A stretch of 64,000 nucleotides of DNA, from positions 68,297,320 through 68,361,319 of the forward strand of contig CM051032.1 of the NCBI GenBank assembly GCA_027627225.1, read 5' to 3'. The stretch is from Congeria kusceri (taxonomy: Eukaryota > Mollusca > Bivalvia > Myida > Dreissenidae). How positions within the stretch are numbered: the first letter of the stretch is position 1; each line of letters opens with the position of its first letter. A model generated the notes under the pieces. That model was not told where the DNA came from. It was given only the letters and a program-made list of their open reading frames with translations, and searched no databases. A program made the translations under genes and the position numbers. Positions 40,401 to 51,730 of the stretch are shown here, one piece after another.

Positions 40401-43400
40401 TACTATCCAAATATATATCGACTATAATTCTTTTTGTAATAATGTTTTCAAATATGTAAATAAACATTCATTTTGAAAATGTTTACAGTGTTGAAAGAAA
40501 GATCATAAAATAATTCATATAATGACATATACAATGTCATTAAAATATAATATTTCACATTTACACAAAATAGACTTTGGAAAGTGAAGTTTAAACACAA
40601 TTCTAACATGATACTCGTTAATTTTTCTATAGACAAAGAATAAAATTATCGGTGTTAAACTAGCCAATAAACGAAAACAACGCAAAAAGTAGTCACGATT
40701 CTGAGCTGAACGCAGCATAGTAAAATTTAGTTTTCATTATAAAATGCAAAATTATTTGTCAGATCATGTTAGAATCGAAATAATTTTCACATTATCGTTG
40801 TTTACCTGCCAGTATACAACTCTTTGTCGTTCTGAAGCGTGGCTATTAAACCACTCGGGCCAACGCTCTCGTGGTTTAATTACTACTCATCAGAACTCCA
40901 AATCGGTGTTTATTGGCCTATAAACAACGATTAATCGAAAATTATTTCTTAATTCTACGACATATGCATGTATATGTTTTCTATGTAACACACGATTTCT
41001 AACCAACTAGGGGTATTTCATACCATCAGGTTCAATGTCAGCGGTGTCTACAATGCAAAAGACAAAAATAGAAAAAGTTCGTCTGCTTGGGTCTTCCCAT
41101 AATTCTGAGTAAAAAGTAGTCCCGCTACGTGCTGAAAATAGTCCGGATAACCGTCATGCTGCTATCTCTGCTCATTTGTTACTAATTTCAAGGAATGTTA
41201 CGTGCTTGCTAAACGGTTCTGCCCATTAAATTTATTTTAATTTCAAGAAATGTGAAGTGAGCTCTGTTTACTAAAAGGTTTCAAGCAAGTCCAACGTCTT
41301 TTTATCAGTTTTTTTTTCTGTATCTTCATTCAGACACCCACTATTATGGACCCTGCATGCTGTACGATGACATTTATTGCGTACTTAAAAGGACATATTC
41401 ATACAATGTAGATTTGACAATTTCCATTTTTATGTCACAGATTCCACAAAGAAAAGGACATTGCACATACTGGCCTAATTGTTAGCCTGGTTGACTTCCG
41501 GCCGGAAGTTGAAGGTTCAATCCACGTTTTTTAGGAATATTTCAGTTAATATGACCCGTATGATTTGGCTATAGGACGTGTCAATGCCTTTTTAAAATAC
41601 AAAGATATGCGAACAAGTCCATTTTTCCGTCCATACTCTTCAGGCAAAATCTATGATCATGTCGCTTTAAAAAAACACACAGAAGAAGCACGGACGCTGC
41701 GGCACTGTCGCAATCGCGCACCTGTCACTGGTCATTGTAAAAAATGAATATGTCAATGGAAGCTTGAAAGATGAACAATAATGACAAATAAGCATCTCCA
41801 CATTGTGAATATTATTGAGATCAAATAATCCCCTTAAAGGGGTATTTACACTATGCACTGTGAATTTGTGGCAAATTATATTTACTTAGTTCACACACAT
41901 GTGAACATGGCAATGTTTGTGCAATGTCTTGTGGGTTATATGAAGAAAAAAACAGAGAAAATAATTATATAGGAGGAGTTCTTCCAAAATCGAAAAAAGT
42001 GTTTTAGAATAAATCTTAAATTACACTCTTTTTGTACTTTTTGTTTTCAATTTCTTTGCTATCATTCATTGACGTACGTGTATACATGTATATATAGGCG
42101 GTCAACCGTAAACAGATTAAACAGAGACCAATGCCTTTATGATTTTATTTCATATTGTTAATACTGTTAAAGCGCACATTCACACGCACTTAATGTTGCA
42201 AGTGAATTGGAGATGTTAAATTGCATCGAAGCACGGGGAGATAATCCAAGACATTTTTACCGCTTTTCGACTCCAGCTGTTTCTGACGCTTTGTCCAGGC
42301 AACAATTCCTGTGAATTGAAATGAATGAAAATAAATGGAAGAGCTGAAACGTGAAATATAAATCGTTCAACGGATATCAAAATGACTCAAAATTATTTAT
42401 TTAATTCTAAAGTGTTTTAAGAAACTAATCGCGCGTGTGAATTAAATAAAAACAATTGATATTATTTGTATAGAAATAATCAATATAATTTTTAGTTCTA
42501 TATGTTGTGCTTTGTTTGAGCAACTATTCATATATAAATTTAATCCATGTTATATAAAAACTGATAAGAAATTGAATGTACACTCAACAAAAGTTATAAC
42601 GCACCAAATGGAAATAGTTGAATTTTTGTATTAATAAGAATTTCAGCTGCGCCATGGTAAACACGAAATTCTTTCGTGATTTTTTTTCAGTATTTTGGTA
42701 TGAACATATGCTTGTATAACTCAAATAATCTTTATTGACATTTCAAGCTGAAATGCTTACAAATAAAGACAATGCAACAAATTCCATTTATTTCCATTTT
42801 GTGCGTTATAACTTTTGTTCAGTGTACATGAATTGAATTAAATATTAAAGATGAACGAAAATGGCTTCTCAATCCTATTCGCTGCACCCACAATAATTAT
42901 ATTTGCACTGTATGTTTGTGTCATATCAGTGTGTCCTTACATTCTCAAATTTAGGCTGAATATCGAGCCATTAGAAACTGATATCGTTCGCGGACACATA
43001 CTGTTACTTACTTAACTAACATACAGTTTGAAATTTAGGCTGAATATCGAGTCATTAGGAACTGATATCGTAAGCGGACACATGCTGTTACTTACTTAAC
43101 AAACATACAGTTTGAATACGCTTTGCATATTAGTTTATGAATAAATATGAATAATTTTAAACGATAATTGGTTCCTTTTAAGCTAAATCTATAGATCTAG
43201 ACGTTAAGCAAATGTTTCAAAGCGTTAAAATGCAATATCCGTATATATATTCAAGATCACATGGTAGATTTAAAACATGATCTTTAACTGACAGCAATGT
43301 AAGATGATACTTGTTGATACGGTGGTTAATGAGTGACAATTAGTCCGTACATGGTACCAAAGCCGAATATTTTACATAAATTTTAGTATTTTGTAACCGT

Positions 43401-43449
43401 TATAAAAGCTGTATATTCCACTGATTGCGATATGTATTGCTTTAAAAAT

Positions 43450-43545
<96 letters not shown>

Positions 43546-43798
43546 CAATATAGCCAACGCGTATAATAATGACGGTGATGTTGATGTCGAAAATGATGAA
43601 AATGGTATTGTTGCTGCTGCTACAACTGATGATGATGATGGTGATGGTGATGATGATGATGGTGATGATGGTGATGATGATGATAATTAAAATGATGATG
43701 ATGATGACGATGATGATGACGATGATGATGACGATGATGATGACGATGATAATGAACATGACGACGACGATGATGATGATGATGATGATGATGATGAG

Positions 43799-43835
<37 letters not shown>

Positions 43836-44431
43836 GACGACAACGACGACAATGATGATGATAATGATGATTAAGATAATCACGATGACTTTTATGATAA
43901 TGAGTTACAGTCATCAACATAATTATGCTCACCACCGTCCGTTTTAAACTCGTCATCCCATCCTGTGACCGTCCATTTCTTGCTCTTTTCTGGTCTCCTA
44001 TGGTAAGAAACAACATGAACATTAGTTTTCTGCCGAACAAACGTTCGCTCTGCAGGCAGAACTCGCTGCTTAAGATTAGCAATCTTGCACTGAACTCCAA
44101 TTTCAGGCAGGCAAAACTTCTGGGGATCGAACTCGTAAAATCGCCCTGATGCTTTATCAGCCGGAATGTTCGACGGAATGAAAGAATGCGATTTATCAAC
44201 TTTCAATATATTCGGAAGATTTGTTGTGATCTTTCTTGGTGCTTGTTCCGGGTTTTGCTGTGACTTTTTGTCAGACTTTGACCCTCGCTTTTTATGCTCG
44301 GCATGTTTAGATTTCACACTGGGCAGATTACAGTCTGCCTGCCAGAGGCGGGTTCGCTGGCGTTTGAAACCTAAAGTATTCTCTCTAACGAACGTTTGCT
44401 CCTTCAGAAGTTTTATCGAGGCACATTGCAT
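28340..44431 (-). CDS. Unknown five-exon protein, about 795 aa
   Basis: Not recognised. Exons in order of transcription: 44431-43933, 42308-42261, 39101-37528, 36619-36489, 28475-28340. Phases match at every join (1, 1, 0, 2); the sum is 2388 nt, 796 codons with TGA. The first ATG is preceded in frame by TAG nine bases upstream. The protein is hydrophilic, has no signal peptide or membrane segment, is basic at the N-terminus (HAEHKKRGSKSDKK), has a Ser/Asn/Pro-rich low-complexity part around residues 550-610, and a better-ordered C-terminus (MDDGFLLLKKGMDILSKG, TKEDYWVVRHNEHYRK, LKEAFSQFYKNRPKEIGKEF). The weakest join is the donor at 36488 (AT-GTAGTC); without it the frame stops two bases later (LLTEM-stop) and the last exon would be separate. 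Confidence 0.7.
28476..30062. other. Intron of the unknown gene, no recognised features
   Basis: AT-rich; no terminal repeats or exons seen on either strand. Confidence 0.5.
30063..30325. mobile_element. MITE (family S), copy 3
   Basis: GGGCCCGTATCCACAAAGCT to AGCTTTGTAAATACCAGTCC, full length with a complete CACTTAAGTACAACTTAAGT inner arm. Confidence 0.88.
30345..30720 (+). repeat. About 21-bp degenerate repeat, AAGTCGTAATTACGAGTTACT
   Basis: Fifteen or so variable units each containing the palindrome GTAATTAC with GAGTTnnTAAGTC. It lies exactly between two family S MITEs (30063-30325 and 30736-30998). Confidence 0.85.
30736..30998. mobile_element. MITE (family S), copy 4, inverted relative to copy 3
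   Basis: Starts GGGTCCATATCCACAAAGCT and ends AGCTTTGTGGATATCGGCCC. Inner sequence reads as the reverse complement of copy 3. Confidence 0.85.
31253..31544. mobile_element. MITE (family R), copy 2
   Basis: GTTTGTTTCAGGTTACCAAC at the left and GTAACCTGAAACAAAC at the right form 13-16 bp inverted ends. Shares GCATCCACTT and ATTTCCTACCTAC-type blocks with copy 1. Confidence 0.85.
31649..31900 (+). repeat. 28-bp minisatellite, nine identical copies
   Basis: Unit GGTTTAGTCTGTTAAAGGGT-GTAATCAA, 9 x 28 = 252 bp with no mismatch seen. Direct head-to-tail copies without spacers. Confidence 0.97.
32229..32708 (+). mobile_element. TIR element carrying a tRNA-Lys-like Pol III unit
   Basis: TTAAAGGGACCTGTTCACAG at the left and CTGTGAACAAGTCCCTTAA at the right form about 20-bp inverted ends. 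Inside is the tRNA-like sequence at 32515 with a T-run. 480 bp, otherwise non-coding. A relative in inverted orientation begins the window. Confidence 0.75.
32515..32585 (+). tRNA. tRNA-Lys(UUU)-like sequence in a repeat, probably not functional
   Basis: ATGCCGAGCGGGTAAGACGA gives an A-box, AGCCTTTTAATTTGG an anticodon loop CTTTTAA (UUU), and GGTCCTGGGTTCAAACCCC a near-consensus T-arm and B-box. TTTTTTTTT follows at once as a Pol III stop. Acceptor pairing is weak (GTCGG with CCGAC offset), so this is best read as a SINE-like head. Confidence 0.5.
32709..34040. other. AT-rich intron sequence, no recognised features
   Basis: Contains (TA)n-like runs at 33155-33185 and a G-rich strand patch at 33225-33435 (GAGGGGAGGGGGTG, GGAAGGGGGGCAG). 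No transposon ends or exons found. Confidence 0.5.
34041..34295. mobile_element. Palindromic MITE (family P), copy 10
   Basis: TAGGCGTGCCGTGGG to CCCATGACACGCCTCAT. The central part is inverted relative to copies 1-9 (CCTACAGTGGATTTATG first). Confidence 0.9.
34296..35172. other. AT-rich intron sequence, no recognised features
   Basis: Read on both strands; nothing supported. Confidence 0.45.
35173..35435. mobile_element. Palindromic MITE (family P), copy 11
   Basis: Nearly complete and well conserved; both inner arms GCACAGGCTAATCC and GGATTAGTCTGTGC present. Central part in the inverted orientation. Confidence 0.93.
35436..36488. other. Intron sequence with one short duplication
   Basis: 36018-36110 has two copies of a 45-bp block (TAAACCxATCAAAAAxGTTG and TTACATAxGACCAATA). 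The GC-rich stretch 36290-36380 has an open frame on the minus strand with no recognisable product. Confidence 0.45.
36489..36619 (-). CDS. Unknown gene, exon 4
   Basis: Acceptor TTATTTCCTAG. Encodes LTPTKEDYWVVRHNEHYRKV then NMFIGHRFGMLTSPHDLERL. The donor is uncertain; an in-frame TAG overlaps it. Confidence 0.75.
36703..37100. mobile_element. MITE (family R), diverged copy 3
   Basis: GTTGGTTTCCGCTTACC at the left and GGxGACGTAAGCGGAAACAAAC at the right mirror each other, with CCGACCCTAACAG and CCTACCCCCTAG blocks in family R order. Confidence 0.65.
37528..39101 (-). CDS. Unknown gene, exon 3 (524 codons)
   Basis: Acceptor TGTCTTTTTCAG, donor AAG-GTAAGC. Starts GTKKHPPSLDEEYHVSIHHR and ends KKGMDILSKGNDK. 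Coding character is clear: GC content rises over the neighbours and the frame is 1.57 kb open. The Met codons at the left end of the open frame lie in the intron and are not the start. Confidence 0.88.
39102..41385. other. Intron between exons 3 and 2 of the unknown gene
   Basis: Holds a (CA)n of about 20 bp at 39866-39886 and the family Q MITE at 40764. Otherwise AT-rich without recognised features. Confidence 0.5.
40764..40959. mobile_element. Fold-back MITE (family Q), copy 4
   Basis: ATGTTAGAATCGAAATAATT at the left, AATTATTTCTTAATTCTACG at the right. Inner TCATCAGAACTCCAAATCGG and ATTAAACCACTCGGGC intact. Confidence 0.88.
41386..41622 (+). mobile_element. Short TIR element with tRNA-like centre
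   Basis: TAAAAGGACATATTCATACA at the left, TATGCGAACAAGTCCATTT at the right, imperfect inverted ends similar to the 32.2-kb element. Inside, TGGCCTAATTGTTAGCC (A-box-like), AAGGTTCAATCCAC (B-box-like) and TTTTTT follow in order. Confidence 0.5.
42261..42308 (-). CDS. Unknown gene, exon 2 (48 nt)
   Basis: Acceptor TTCACAG, donor G-GTAAAA. Encodes IVAWTKRQKQLESKS with split Gly codons at both ends, joining FKTDG and GTKKHPP. Confidence 0.65.
42579..42826. mobile_element. 248-bp mariner-type MITE
   Basis: TA-CACTCAACAAAAGTTATAA at the left and TTATAACTTTTGTTCAGTG-TA at the right; inner ACGCACCAAATGGAAATA mirrors TATTTCCATTTTGTGCGT with a small bulge. About 35-bp inverted termini and TA flanks fit Tc1/mariner. 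Confidence 0.9.
42951..43117 (+). repeat. 83-84 bp tandem duplication
   Basis: Two copies of TTTAGGCTGAATATCGAGYC...GCGGACACATRCTGTTACTT-ACTTAAC-AACATACAGTTTGAA with about six differences. In intron 1 of the unknown gene. Confidence 0.93.
43453..43542. repeat. (AT)n microsatellite, about 45 units
   Basis: Uninterrupted alternating AT for about 90 bp; likely length-polymorphic. Confidence 0.97.
43568..43876 (+). repeat. (GAT/GAC)n and (TTA)n microsatellite cluster
   Basis: GATGATGAC-type triplets at 43568-43797, (TTA)n at 43798-43834, then GACGAC/GATGAT. Open frames here encode only Met/Asp/His/Ile runs and are not genes. It abuts exon 1 of the unknown gene by about 55 bp. Confidence 0.95.
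43933..44431 (-). CDS. Unknown gene, exon 1
   Basis: Codes from MQCASIKLLKEQTFVRENTL to WTVTGWDDEFKTDG, donor G-GTGAGC at 43932. The frame stays open another 13 codons into the intron, but the strong donor and the phase-1 fit to the next exon decide the end. GTTAG directly before the start could alternatively be an acceptor. Confidence 0.75.
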
Positions 44432-47400
44432 GATGCGCTAACAAATTTCCACAATATATACCAAAATTCGAAAATGCGGTGCTAGTACAACTAGCTCTTA
44501 AACTGTATGTCGTCTGGGCACCATTTTATGCTCCTTCCATACTCGGTTTCGAACTTAAAGTCTTGTAAATCCGATTCAAACACACTCACATATTCAAAAT
44601 CTCGTATTAATCGAATGTAACATTTGTTTCGGCACAGTTTATGTTAGCAATTATCTTAACCTCTTCGATTTTCTAATCGCGTTTAATCGATTACTAATCG
44701 CTACTTACAGTTTCTGCATGTACATGAACATAATGCACATATTAATCATGTACATAGACAGGTTCTACTGTACTTGTTTTTTTTACACTATACTCTAATA
44801 AAAATGATTCAATGAACATACAGACAAATTTGGCTATTAAAGACTTAAAGAACGGAAATGACACGTTATAATTAAATTTAATTTATCATAATTTCTTATC
44901 CATTATTCGGAATCTTGCGGAAATTTTAAAGTCCATATTCATGATTCAATGTTTCAAACAGCCTGTAAACACTACTGATTTTAAAACGTTAATCTGTTTA
45001 ATTTCGCCCTCTAATGACGTCTTTCTGTGCGCGCTTAATCCTAAACTTAATCCGCGCACAATATGATCTAATGTCTAATGATCGAAAGGTTATAGGAGCG
45101 TTGTTCGACGGTTCTTTGTCAGTACTTGACACTGATTGCATTTTTTTCAGTCATGTGCACCCTTCTCAGCGACCGTGTTCTGTTCTGTTCTTTTTGGCCA
45201 ACCGCCCTCGCGAATGTTCCGCTCTTGTTTGATATGTTCTATCAAGTGATCTCTTAAACGCATCTGATCGGGTAATTGGATATGTCATAAATCAGCAATT
45301 ATTTGATTATTTGATCTCTTACATAAAATTACTGCTTTGCCAAATTGGAAATGGTCTACATTATTTGAGCCTAACTTTGATTTGTGTGCAAGGCTATATA
45401 ATGAAGGTCATGAAATAACTCTTTCCGAGCAATATTGAAGATAGAAACCGTTGAAATACTAACGAAATAACAGCATCATGATATTATTGTTAACTATATC
45501 ATTTATCGAGAAATTAAAACAAATCAATGTATGAAGTGTATCGTAGCAACGTTTTTATTTTTTTGTTCTGCCTAGCTAAATAAATATCGAGGTAAACGGA
45601 ATGAAAAGGTGATATCTCTAAATGTTCGTCAGTCGAAGGTTTTATCATTTATGGACCAATTTATTTAAAACTCACTTAAACATAGTGTTTTAATGTCTTT
45701 TTTAAAACAACCATTTGTTAATATAAATGTTCAACATCAATCTGCGACATCTTATTAAAATTCATATATAGGCATTAACTGCGAATCTTTGTTTTCTCTG
45801 TTGTGTGTGTATACCGGTATACATGATTTTGTTTTTTCTTGCATGAGTTAGCACCACGGACAAGAATTTGGTACTTTTGAAAACTTCTATATTCGATCAA
45901 TAAACAATAATTTCATGGCCTATGTGCCATTACTTAACCATTATCCTATTAGCAAGCCTTCACATAAATCGACTTTTAAAGGTTTACGCCAACATTCCGT
46001 GTCACCCAAATTATTACGAGCCCATTGTATACAACCGATCACAAGAGAAATTATTGTGAAAATATTTTCCAAACGTGTGAAAGAAGACATACGTTGAGTC
46101 ATTTTTCGCGAATGACAAAAAGTTTGATAAAAAAGCCCCCCACCACCCTCCATTAGACGCAATATAAGGCATTGTCGTAAAGCGCGTATGACGTGAACAG
46201 ATTCTGTTTATTTGTTTTGTAAATGGACTGAGATAACTATCGGCTTATTTTCGAAGTTCTTGGGTGGTGAATCGAGTTCACATCTGCACTGATCGATCTT
46301 GACGGATTTGTTGAAAATAAACACGACGTGATGATTGGCGGAAGAATGTCACATTCCTTTTCCATATTTGTCAGAAATCTTCCCCAGCTAGTATTTTCCA
46401 AGATAGAGTATTCTGGACATATAGTAAAGCCATAGAATCAGTATTGAGATTACAGCAAATACAAAATATAATATTCTTTTCATTGTACAAATTTAAACCA
46501 CCAACAAAAAATACACACTGCACTGCGATCATACTTAAACAGTGACTATATAATATATGTATATATGATAGAGTTAACAGTCTTTCCTTGGTCGAAGGAA
46601 ACATTTATAAAACATTTATAAAACATTGAGTCTATTTTTATTTTTGAAGAAAAAAAGCAACGATACGCAAATATATATAATTCTCAACTTGCAGAATTTA
46701 CGTCGACAATTTTCCTGATTATAGAATACAAATCTTGCATCAAGTGATGCGTTTGGAGTCGAAACACACCGAAACGTCCTGACATATATTTATTCAACAC
46801 AGACGTTTTAAAACAATATCATACAAATCGTAAATTTGCAGAAAAAAACAAAACATTGACGACCAGCACACGATTTCTATGTTTCTGTGAATCAACATTG
46901 AATGAAGTTATAATGTTTTGCTAAGATGCGGATTCTGTTGCTTTAAATAATATAATGTATATCACTAGATCTTGACATAAACAATAATGCAGCTTTGGCA
47001 TTCTGTTGATACAATCACAGCGAATTTTCGCCATTTATTAGATTTTACAACTAACCTAAGCAATCGCGGCATTATATATATATATTATCGTCAGGGGTTC
47101 AGCGTATGAATTATTGAAATAACAGTCTTGAACTATTATTAAACAAGACTATTATACAAAGTGCCGGTCATTAATGTCAGGCCATATATCGCCGTTAACT
47201 AGTGTAATATCGTGTTTTTGTACAAGTGAATAGTTAAATAATTTACGTGATCTGAGACCTCGTGCACTTAAATATTTGATAGGTATCTTCATTAAATATT
47301 ATACATTAAAGATATACAACGTATTATTAAGTGCTTATTTTCGTTATCGCTCAATATTTATTTATTTACATTTACAAAAATATATTAATGTTTTCACTTT

Positions 47401-47697
47401 ACTTGTTTATAACTTAAATTTGTAGAGTATATACATATTCTACAGAAATGTTTGTTTCATGTTTATCATATAGGTTCGTTAGAAATTCATGTATTTAGAC
47501 CAATTTGTTTTTTAATCTGATATTTTTGCTGGCGCTGATTTGCAACCAGGTGAGCTATACATATTACATGTGTATAAAGTAGTCAGTGTCGAACGAACAT
47601 AATGATAAAAAAGTATTTTATGACATGTTATATAATAGGTGTTCATGAATAAAGTATGCTATGGCCCATTGTTATCAATTTAAATAATATGAAAAAC
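44432..47697. other. Upstream region of the unknown gene, no recognised features
   Basis: AT-rich. The promoter should lie in the first part if 44431 is the true start, but no convincing TATA/Inr arrangement was found. Confidence 0.45.
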
Positions 47698-47949
47698 GAG
47701 GCGCGTCGTTGGAAAACCGGACTGCGTAAAGTGTCGCCCCGGATTAGCCTGTGCAGTCCGCACAGGCTAATCCGGGACGGCACATTCCGCTTTTATGATA
47801 TTTTCTGTTTCAAGGAAGTCTTTTCTAAACATAAATCCACTGTAGGCGGAAAGTGCCGTCCTGGATTAGCCTGTGCGGACTGCACAGGCTAATCCGGGAC
47901 GACACTTTACGCACATGCATTAAGTCCGGTTTTCCCACGACGCGCCTCA
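47698..47949. mobile_element. Palindromic MITE (family P), copy 12
   Basis: One of the best preserved copies: both inner arm pairs intact, ends GAGGCGCGTCGTTGG and CCCACGACGCGCCTCA. A short deletion after CCGGACT removes TTAATGCATGTG on the left only. Confidence 0.93.
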
Positions 47950-47974
47950 ATTATCTATATGAATTTATATCACA

Positions 47975-48500
47975 GGACTGGTATTCACAAAGCTCCTAAG
48001 GGAAATCTTAACTTAAGTTGTAAACTTAAGTTATAATTTCAGATCAAATTTTCTACGTGAAATCTAATGATTTCTGTTTACAAAACGGTAAATATGAAAC
48101 ATTTATGCAATTTTTACTAGTTTAAAACATTTTAATGTTAATAGGGGTATTAATGAAACAGCCAGGGCCCGTTTTCTCAAAGCTCCTTAGGGACAACTTA
48201 AGTAAATTTCTTAATTCATAAAATTGCTTAAGTCTAAGACTGTTTTATAAATAAGTTATTTTTTATTCAAATGTTTAAACTAGTAAATGTTGATTGGATG
48301 TTTAGTATTTTACACTTTTACATACATATATGATTGGATTTCACATAGAAAATGTGATCTGAAATTAGTCACTTAACTACAACGTAAGTTAAGATTTCCC
48401 TTAGGAGCTTTGTGAATACCGGCACACAGACTTAAGGAATTGTAAGGCTTAAAGACATTTACTTAAGTTTTCCCTTAGGAGCTGTGTGAATACGAGCCTA
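47975..48500. mobile_element. Cluster of family S MITE copies
   Basis: A copy from 47975 (GGTATTCACAAAGCTCCTAA), a complete copy about 48165-48421 (GGGCCCGTTTTCTCAAAGCT to AGCTTTGTGAATACCGGC), and a right-half fragment to about 48497 (GGAGCTGTGTGAATACG). Probably an insertion of one copy into another. Confidence 0.75.
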
Positions 48501-48649
48501 TGGACGTTTAGTACCGGTTTTTTTTTTCATAATGTAAAGAGATTGGAAGTATCAAAGCATTGTTAAAATATATAAAATATACTCGCATAATACTTTAAAT
48601 TTAGTATTTAGAAATATGCATTCCTCATTGTAGCATGTACTTGTATGAA

Positions 48650-49975
48650 ACCTATACGGTTCTGGTTATATGTTGTACAAGAAAAACTATATAGTCCTGG
48701 TTATATGTCGTTCAATAAAACTTATACAGTCCGGGTTATATGTTGTACTGGAAAAACGATACGTCCTGGTTATATGTTATACGTAAAAACTATACATCCT
48801 GGTTATATGGTGTACGTAAAAACTATACAGTCCTGGTTATATGTTGCACATAAAAACTATACGTCCTGGTTATATGGTGTACTTGAAAAACTATACAGTC
48901 CTGGTTATATGTTGTATGTAAAAGCTATACAGTCCTGGTTAAATGTTGTACGTAAAAACTATACGTCCTGGTTATATGGTGTACTTGAAAAACTATACAG
49001 TCTTGGTTATATGTAGTACGTGAAAAACTATACAGTCCTGGTTATATGTAGTACGTGAAAAATTATACAGTCCTGGTTATATGTTGTACGTGAAAAACTA
49101 TACAGTCCTGGTTATATGTTGTACGTAAAAAACTATACAGTCCTGGTTATATGTTGTACGTAAAAAACTATACAGTCCTGGTTATATGTTGTACGTAAAA
49201 ACTATACAGTCCTGGTTATATGTTGTACGTAAAAAACTATACAGTCCTGGTTATATGTTGTACGTAAAAAAACTATACAGTCCTGGTTATATGTTGTACG
49301 TAAAAACTATACAGTCCTGGTTATATGTTGTACGTAAAAAACTATACAGTCCTGGTTATATGTTGTACGTGAAAAACTATACAGTCCTGGTTATATGTTG
49401 TACGTGAAAAACTATACAGTCCTGGTTATATGGTGTACGTAAAAAACTATACAGTCCTGGTTATATGTTGTACGTAAAAACTAAACAGTCCTGGTTATAT
49501 GTTGTACGTAAAAACTATATAGTCCTGGTTATATGTTGTACGTAAAAACTATACATTCCTGGTTATATGTTGTACGTAAAAACTATACAGTCCTGGTTAT
49601 ATGGTGTACGTGGAAAACTGTTCAGACTTGGTTATATGGTGTACTTGAAAAACTATACAGTCCTGATCATATGTTGTACATAAAAAACCTATACGGTCCT
49701 TGTAATATGTTGTACAAGAAAAACTATAAAATCCTGATTACATTTTGTACAAGAAAACTGAACAGTCGTGGTTGTATGTGGAACATGAAAAACTATACAG
49801 TCCTGGTTATATGTTGTACAAGAAAGGCTATACAAACCTTAACTAATGTCGTACAAGAACCATTATACAGTCCAGGCTATAATTATGTCGTACAATCAAA
49901 AACTGTTCGGTTTTCATTATGAAAAACGATACAGTCCAGGCTATATGTTGTACAAGAAAAACAAAACCATACAAA
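48650..49975 (+). repeat. 33-34 bp minisatellite, about 38-40 copies
   Basis: Unit AACTATACAGTCCTGGTTAT-ATGTTGTACGTAAA. The centre (49020-49560) is nearly uniform and both flanks are decayed. Non-integral period (33/34) breaks any long frame. Confidence 0.95.
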
Positions 49976-51019
49976 CCTAGCTAGTATCGCTTTTGACTCC
50001 TTCGCCGGCTGCGCGCTTCCCTGGGTACTTCCGGTTGAACAGCGGGTACTTCCGGTTCCACTGGGTGGGTATCCGAAGCGGGTCATTGTTATCAGACGCT
50101 ATCCATCAAATGTTTGATCACTTTCAAAAAATTTCATTTTTCACTTCAGTCCCAGTGTTCGTTCCTTATTTCGTGAGTTTAATTTCACAGAACACATTTT
50201 TTTCGATGTATATTTCCCTTTACTGAATGATATCAAAGCCAATCGTTTCGTTCCTGTGTACACTGTAGAAATTTTATATTAAACAAAAAGCTGTAGCTAC
50301 TTCGAAGTTTTTTTTCTACTATTTAACTATCACTGAAAATATTTAACACAACGATGAAAAGATAAACAAATTGGAGTTATCTTCCAATACGATTTATGTC
50401 TAGATAATTACTCTTTTTAGCAGTGGTGTATTCCGCTTTCAATAGCGTCACACTGAATTGGCGACCAATATACCCAAAAGTAATTACAATTCATCATTAA
50501 ACCAATATTGCTATAGAAAGGGGTTTTGAGAGAATTCAATTGAAGGCAGTCGAATCAACGCGACACTTCAAGGGCGAAGTAATAGGCCTCATTAGCCGCT
50601 TTTGAACTAAACAAATAGATCTTCAGTTTATATTAAATATTTAAGTACATATCAACATTTTTTTTATGCTACGATATGTGATAATATTGTATGCATAATG
50701 CATTTCTTTTTATGAAGACAGTGCAAAAGAGACACAGTATAAAAGGCATTCGTTAACATGTATCCAGGGGGAGTTTTCTTGGGTAAAACGATAAATCATG
50801 CGTAAAAATCATGCTTAAGAAAATATATGAGAGATTATTACATTTGTGGTCAATAAGTTTCACCAATTTAAGTGTAGATTAATACTTCTCGTCGATTAAT
50901 TCAATACATAATATTGAATTCATTTAAAGTTAGATTTTCTAATCTGCATTTTCTTTCTTATGCCAATTATGTGCATCGTATTATAAAAGCCTTTTTGGAT
51001 TTCGTATGTATTTAACATA
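49976..51019. other. Intergenic, no supported feature
   Basis: 50025-50065 has a direct repeat GGTACTTCCGGTT(G/C)... with AGCGGGTACTTCCGGTTCCA. Otherwise AT-rich. Confidence 0.45.
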
Positions 51020-51188
51020 AATAAGAAATAATTTTCGTTTTATCGTTGTTTATCGACTAACAACAACGATTTGGAGTTCTGATGCGTAGGAATTAAACCC
51101 CGAGGGCGTTAGCCACGCATCAGAACGACAAAGAGTTGTTATTGGCCTATAAACAACGATAATGCGAAAATTATGTTGATCCTAACAC
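51020..51188. mobile_element. Fold-back MITE (family Q), copy 5
   Basis: ATTTTCGTTTTATCGTTGTT to ACAACGATAATGCGAAAATT. The inner loop has lost AGTGGTTTAAT. Confidence 0.88.
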
Positions 51189-51730
51189 ATTTGATATAAA
51201 TTTTTGCAATTGTAATTGGAACTACTTTTTACTAGACTCCGCTCAGAATCGGGACTTCTTTTTGCGTTGTTTATTTGGTAGTGTAACAAGGATAATTTTG
51301 TTCTTTGTCTTTAGGAAAATTAGCGAATATCATGCTATAATAGACACTTAAATACACCAGAAACCATCGGTTTTATTGGTCGATGCCCACAGTTCCTACA
51401 TAAGATGCTTCTCATAATGGATGCTATAGTTTAATTTCTTCCGCTGATTTCTGTTACAATAAAAGTACCAGAATTACAAAAAAAGAAAATCAAAATTTGA
51501 ATGCATGCATTGTCCTGATTGTATCAAACATGAAATCTGCAGTTACGAACTCAACTTACTCATGTAGTCAAACATTCATCCAAAGTAATGTCTAATTGTT
51601 GTTCAGATACTCTTTTTCTATCTCATGGCGCGTAAATTTACTTTTGGGTATGCAATCATGAGGCTCAAAGGCTGATGTCTAAACATGCCCCATTTTGCTT
51701 ACCTGCATTTAGAATGGTGTCTCAAACAAT

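Noticed and set aside
43372..43883. Open frames with Tyr-Ile, His, Asp or Met runs
   Set aside because: (AT)n and (GAT)n microsatellites.
49883..50086. Minus-strand 67-codon frame (GSTRCSTGSTQGSAQPA)
   Set aside because: Short, overlaps the end of a minisatellite and a small direct repeat; no gene structure.
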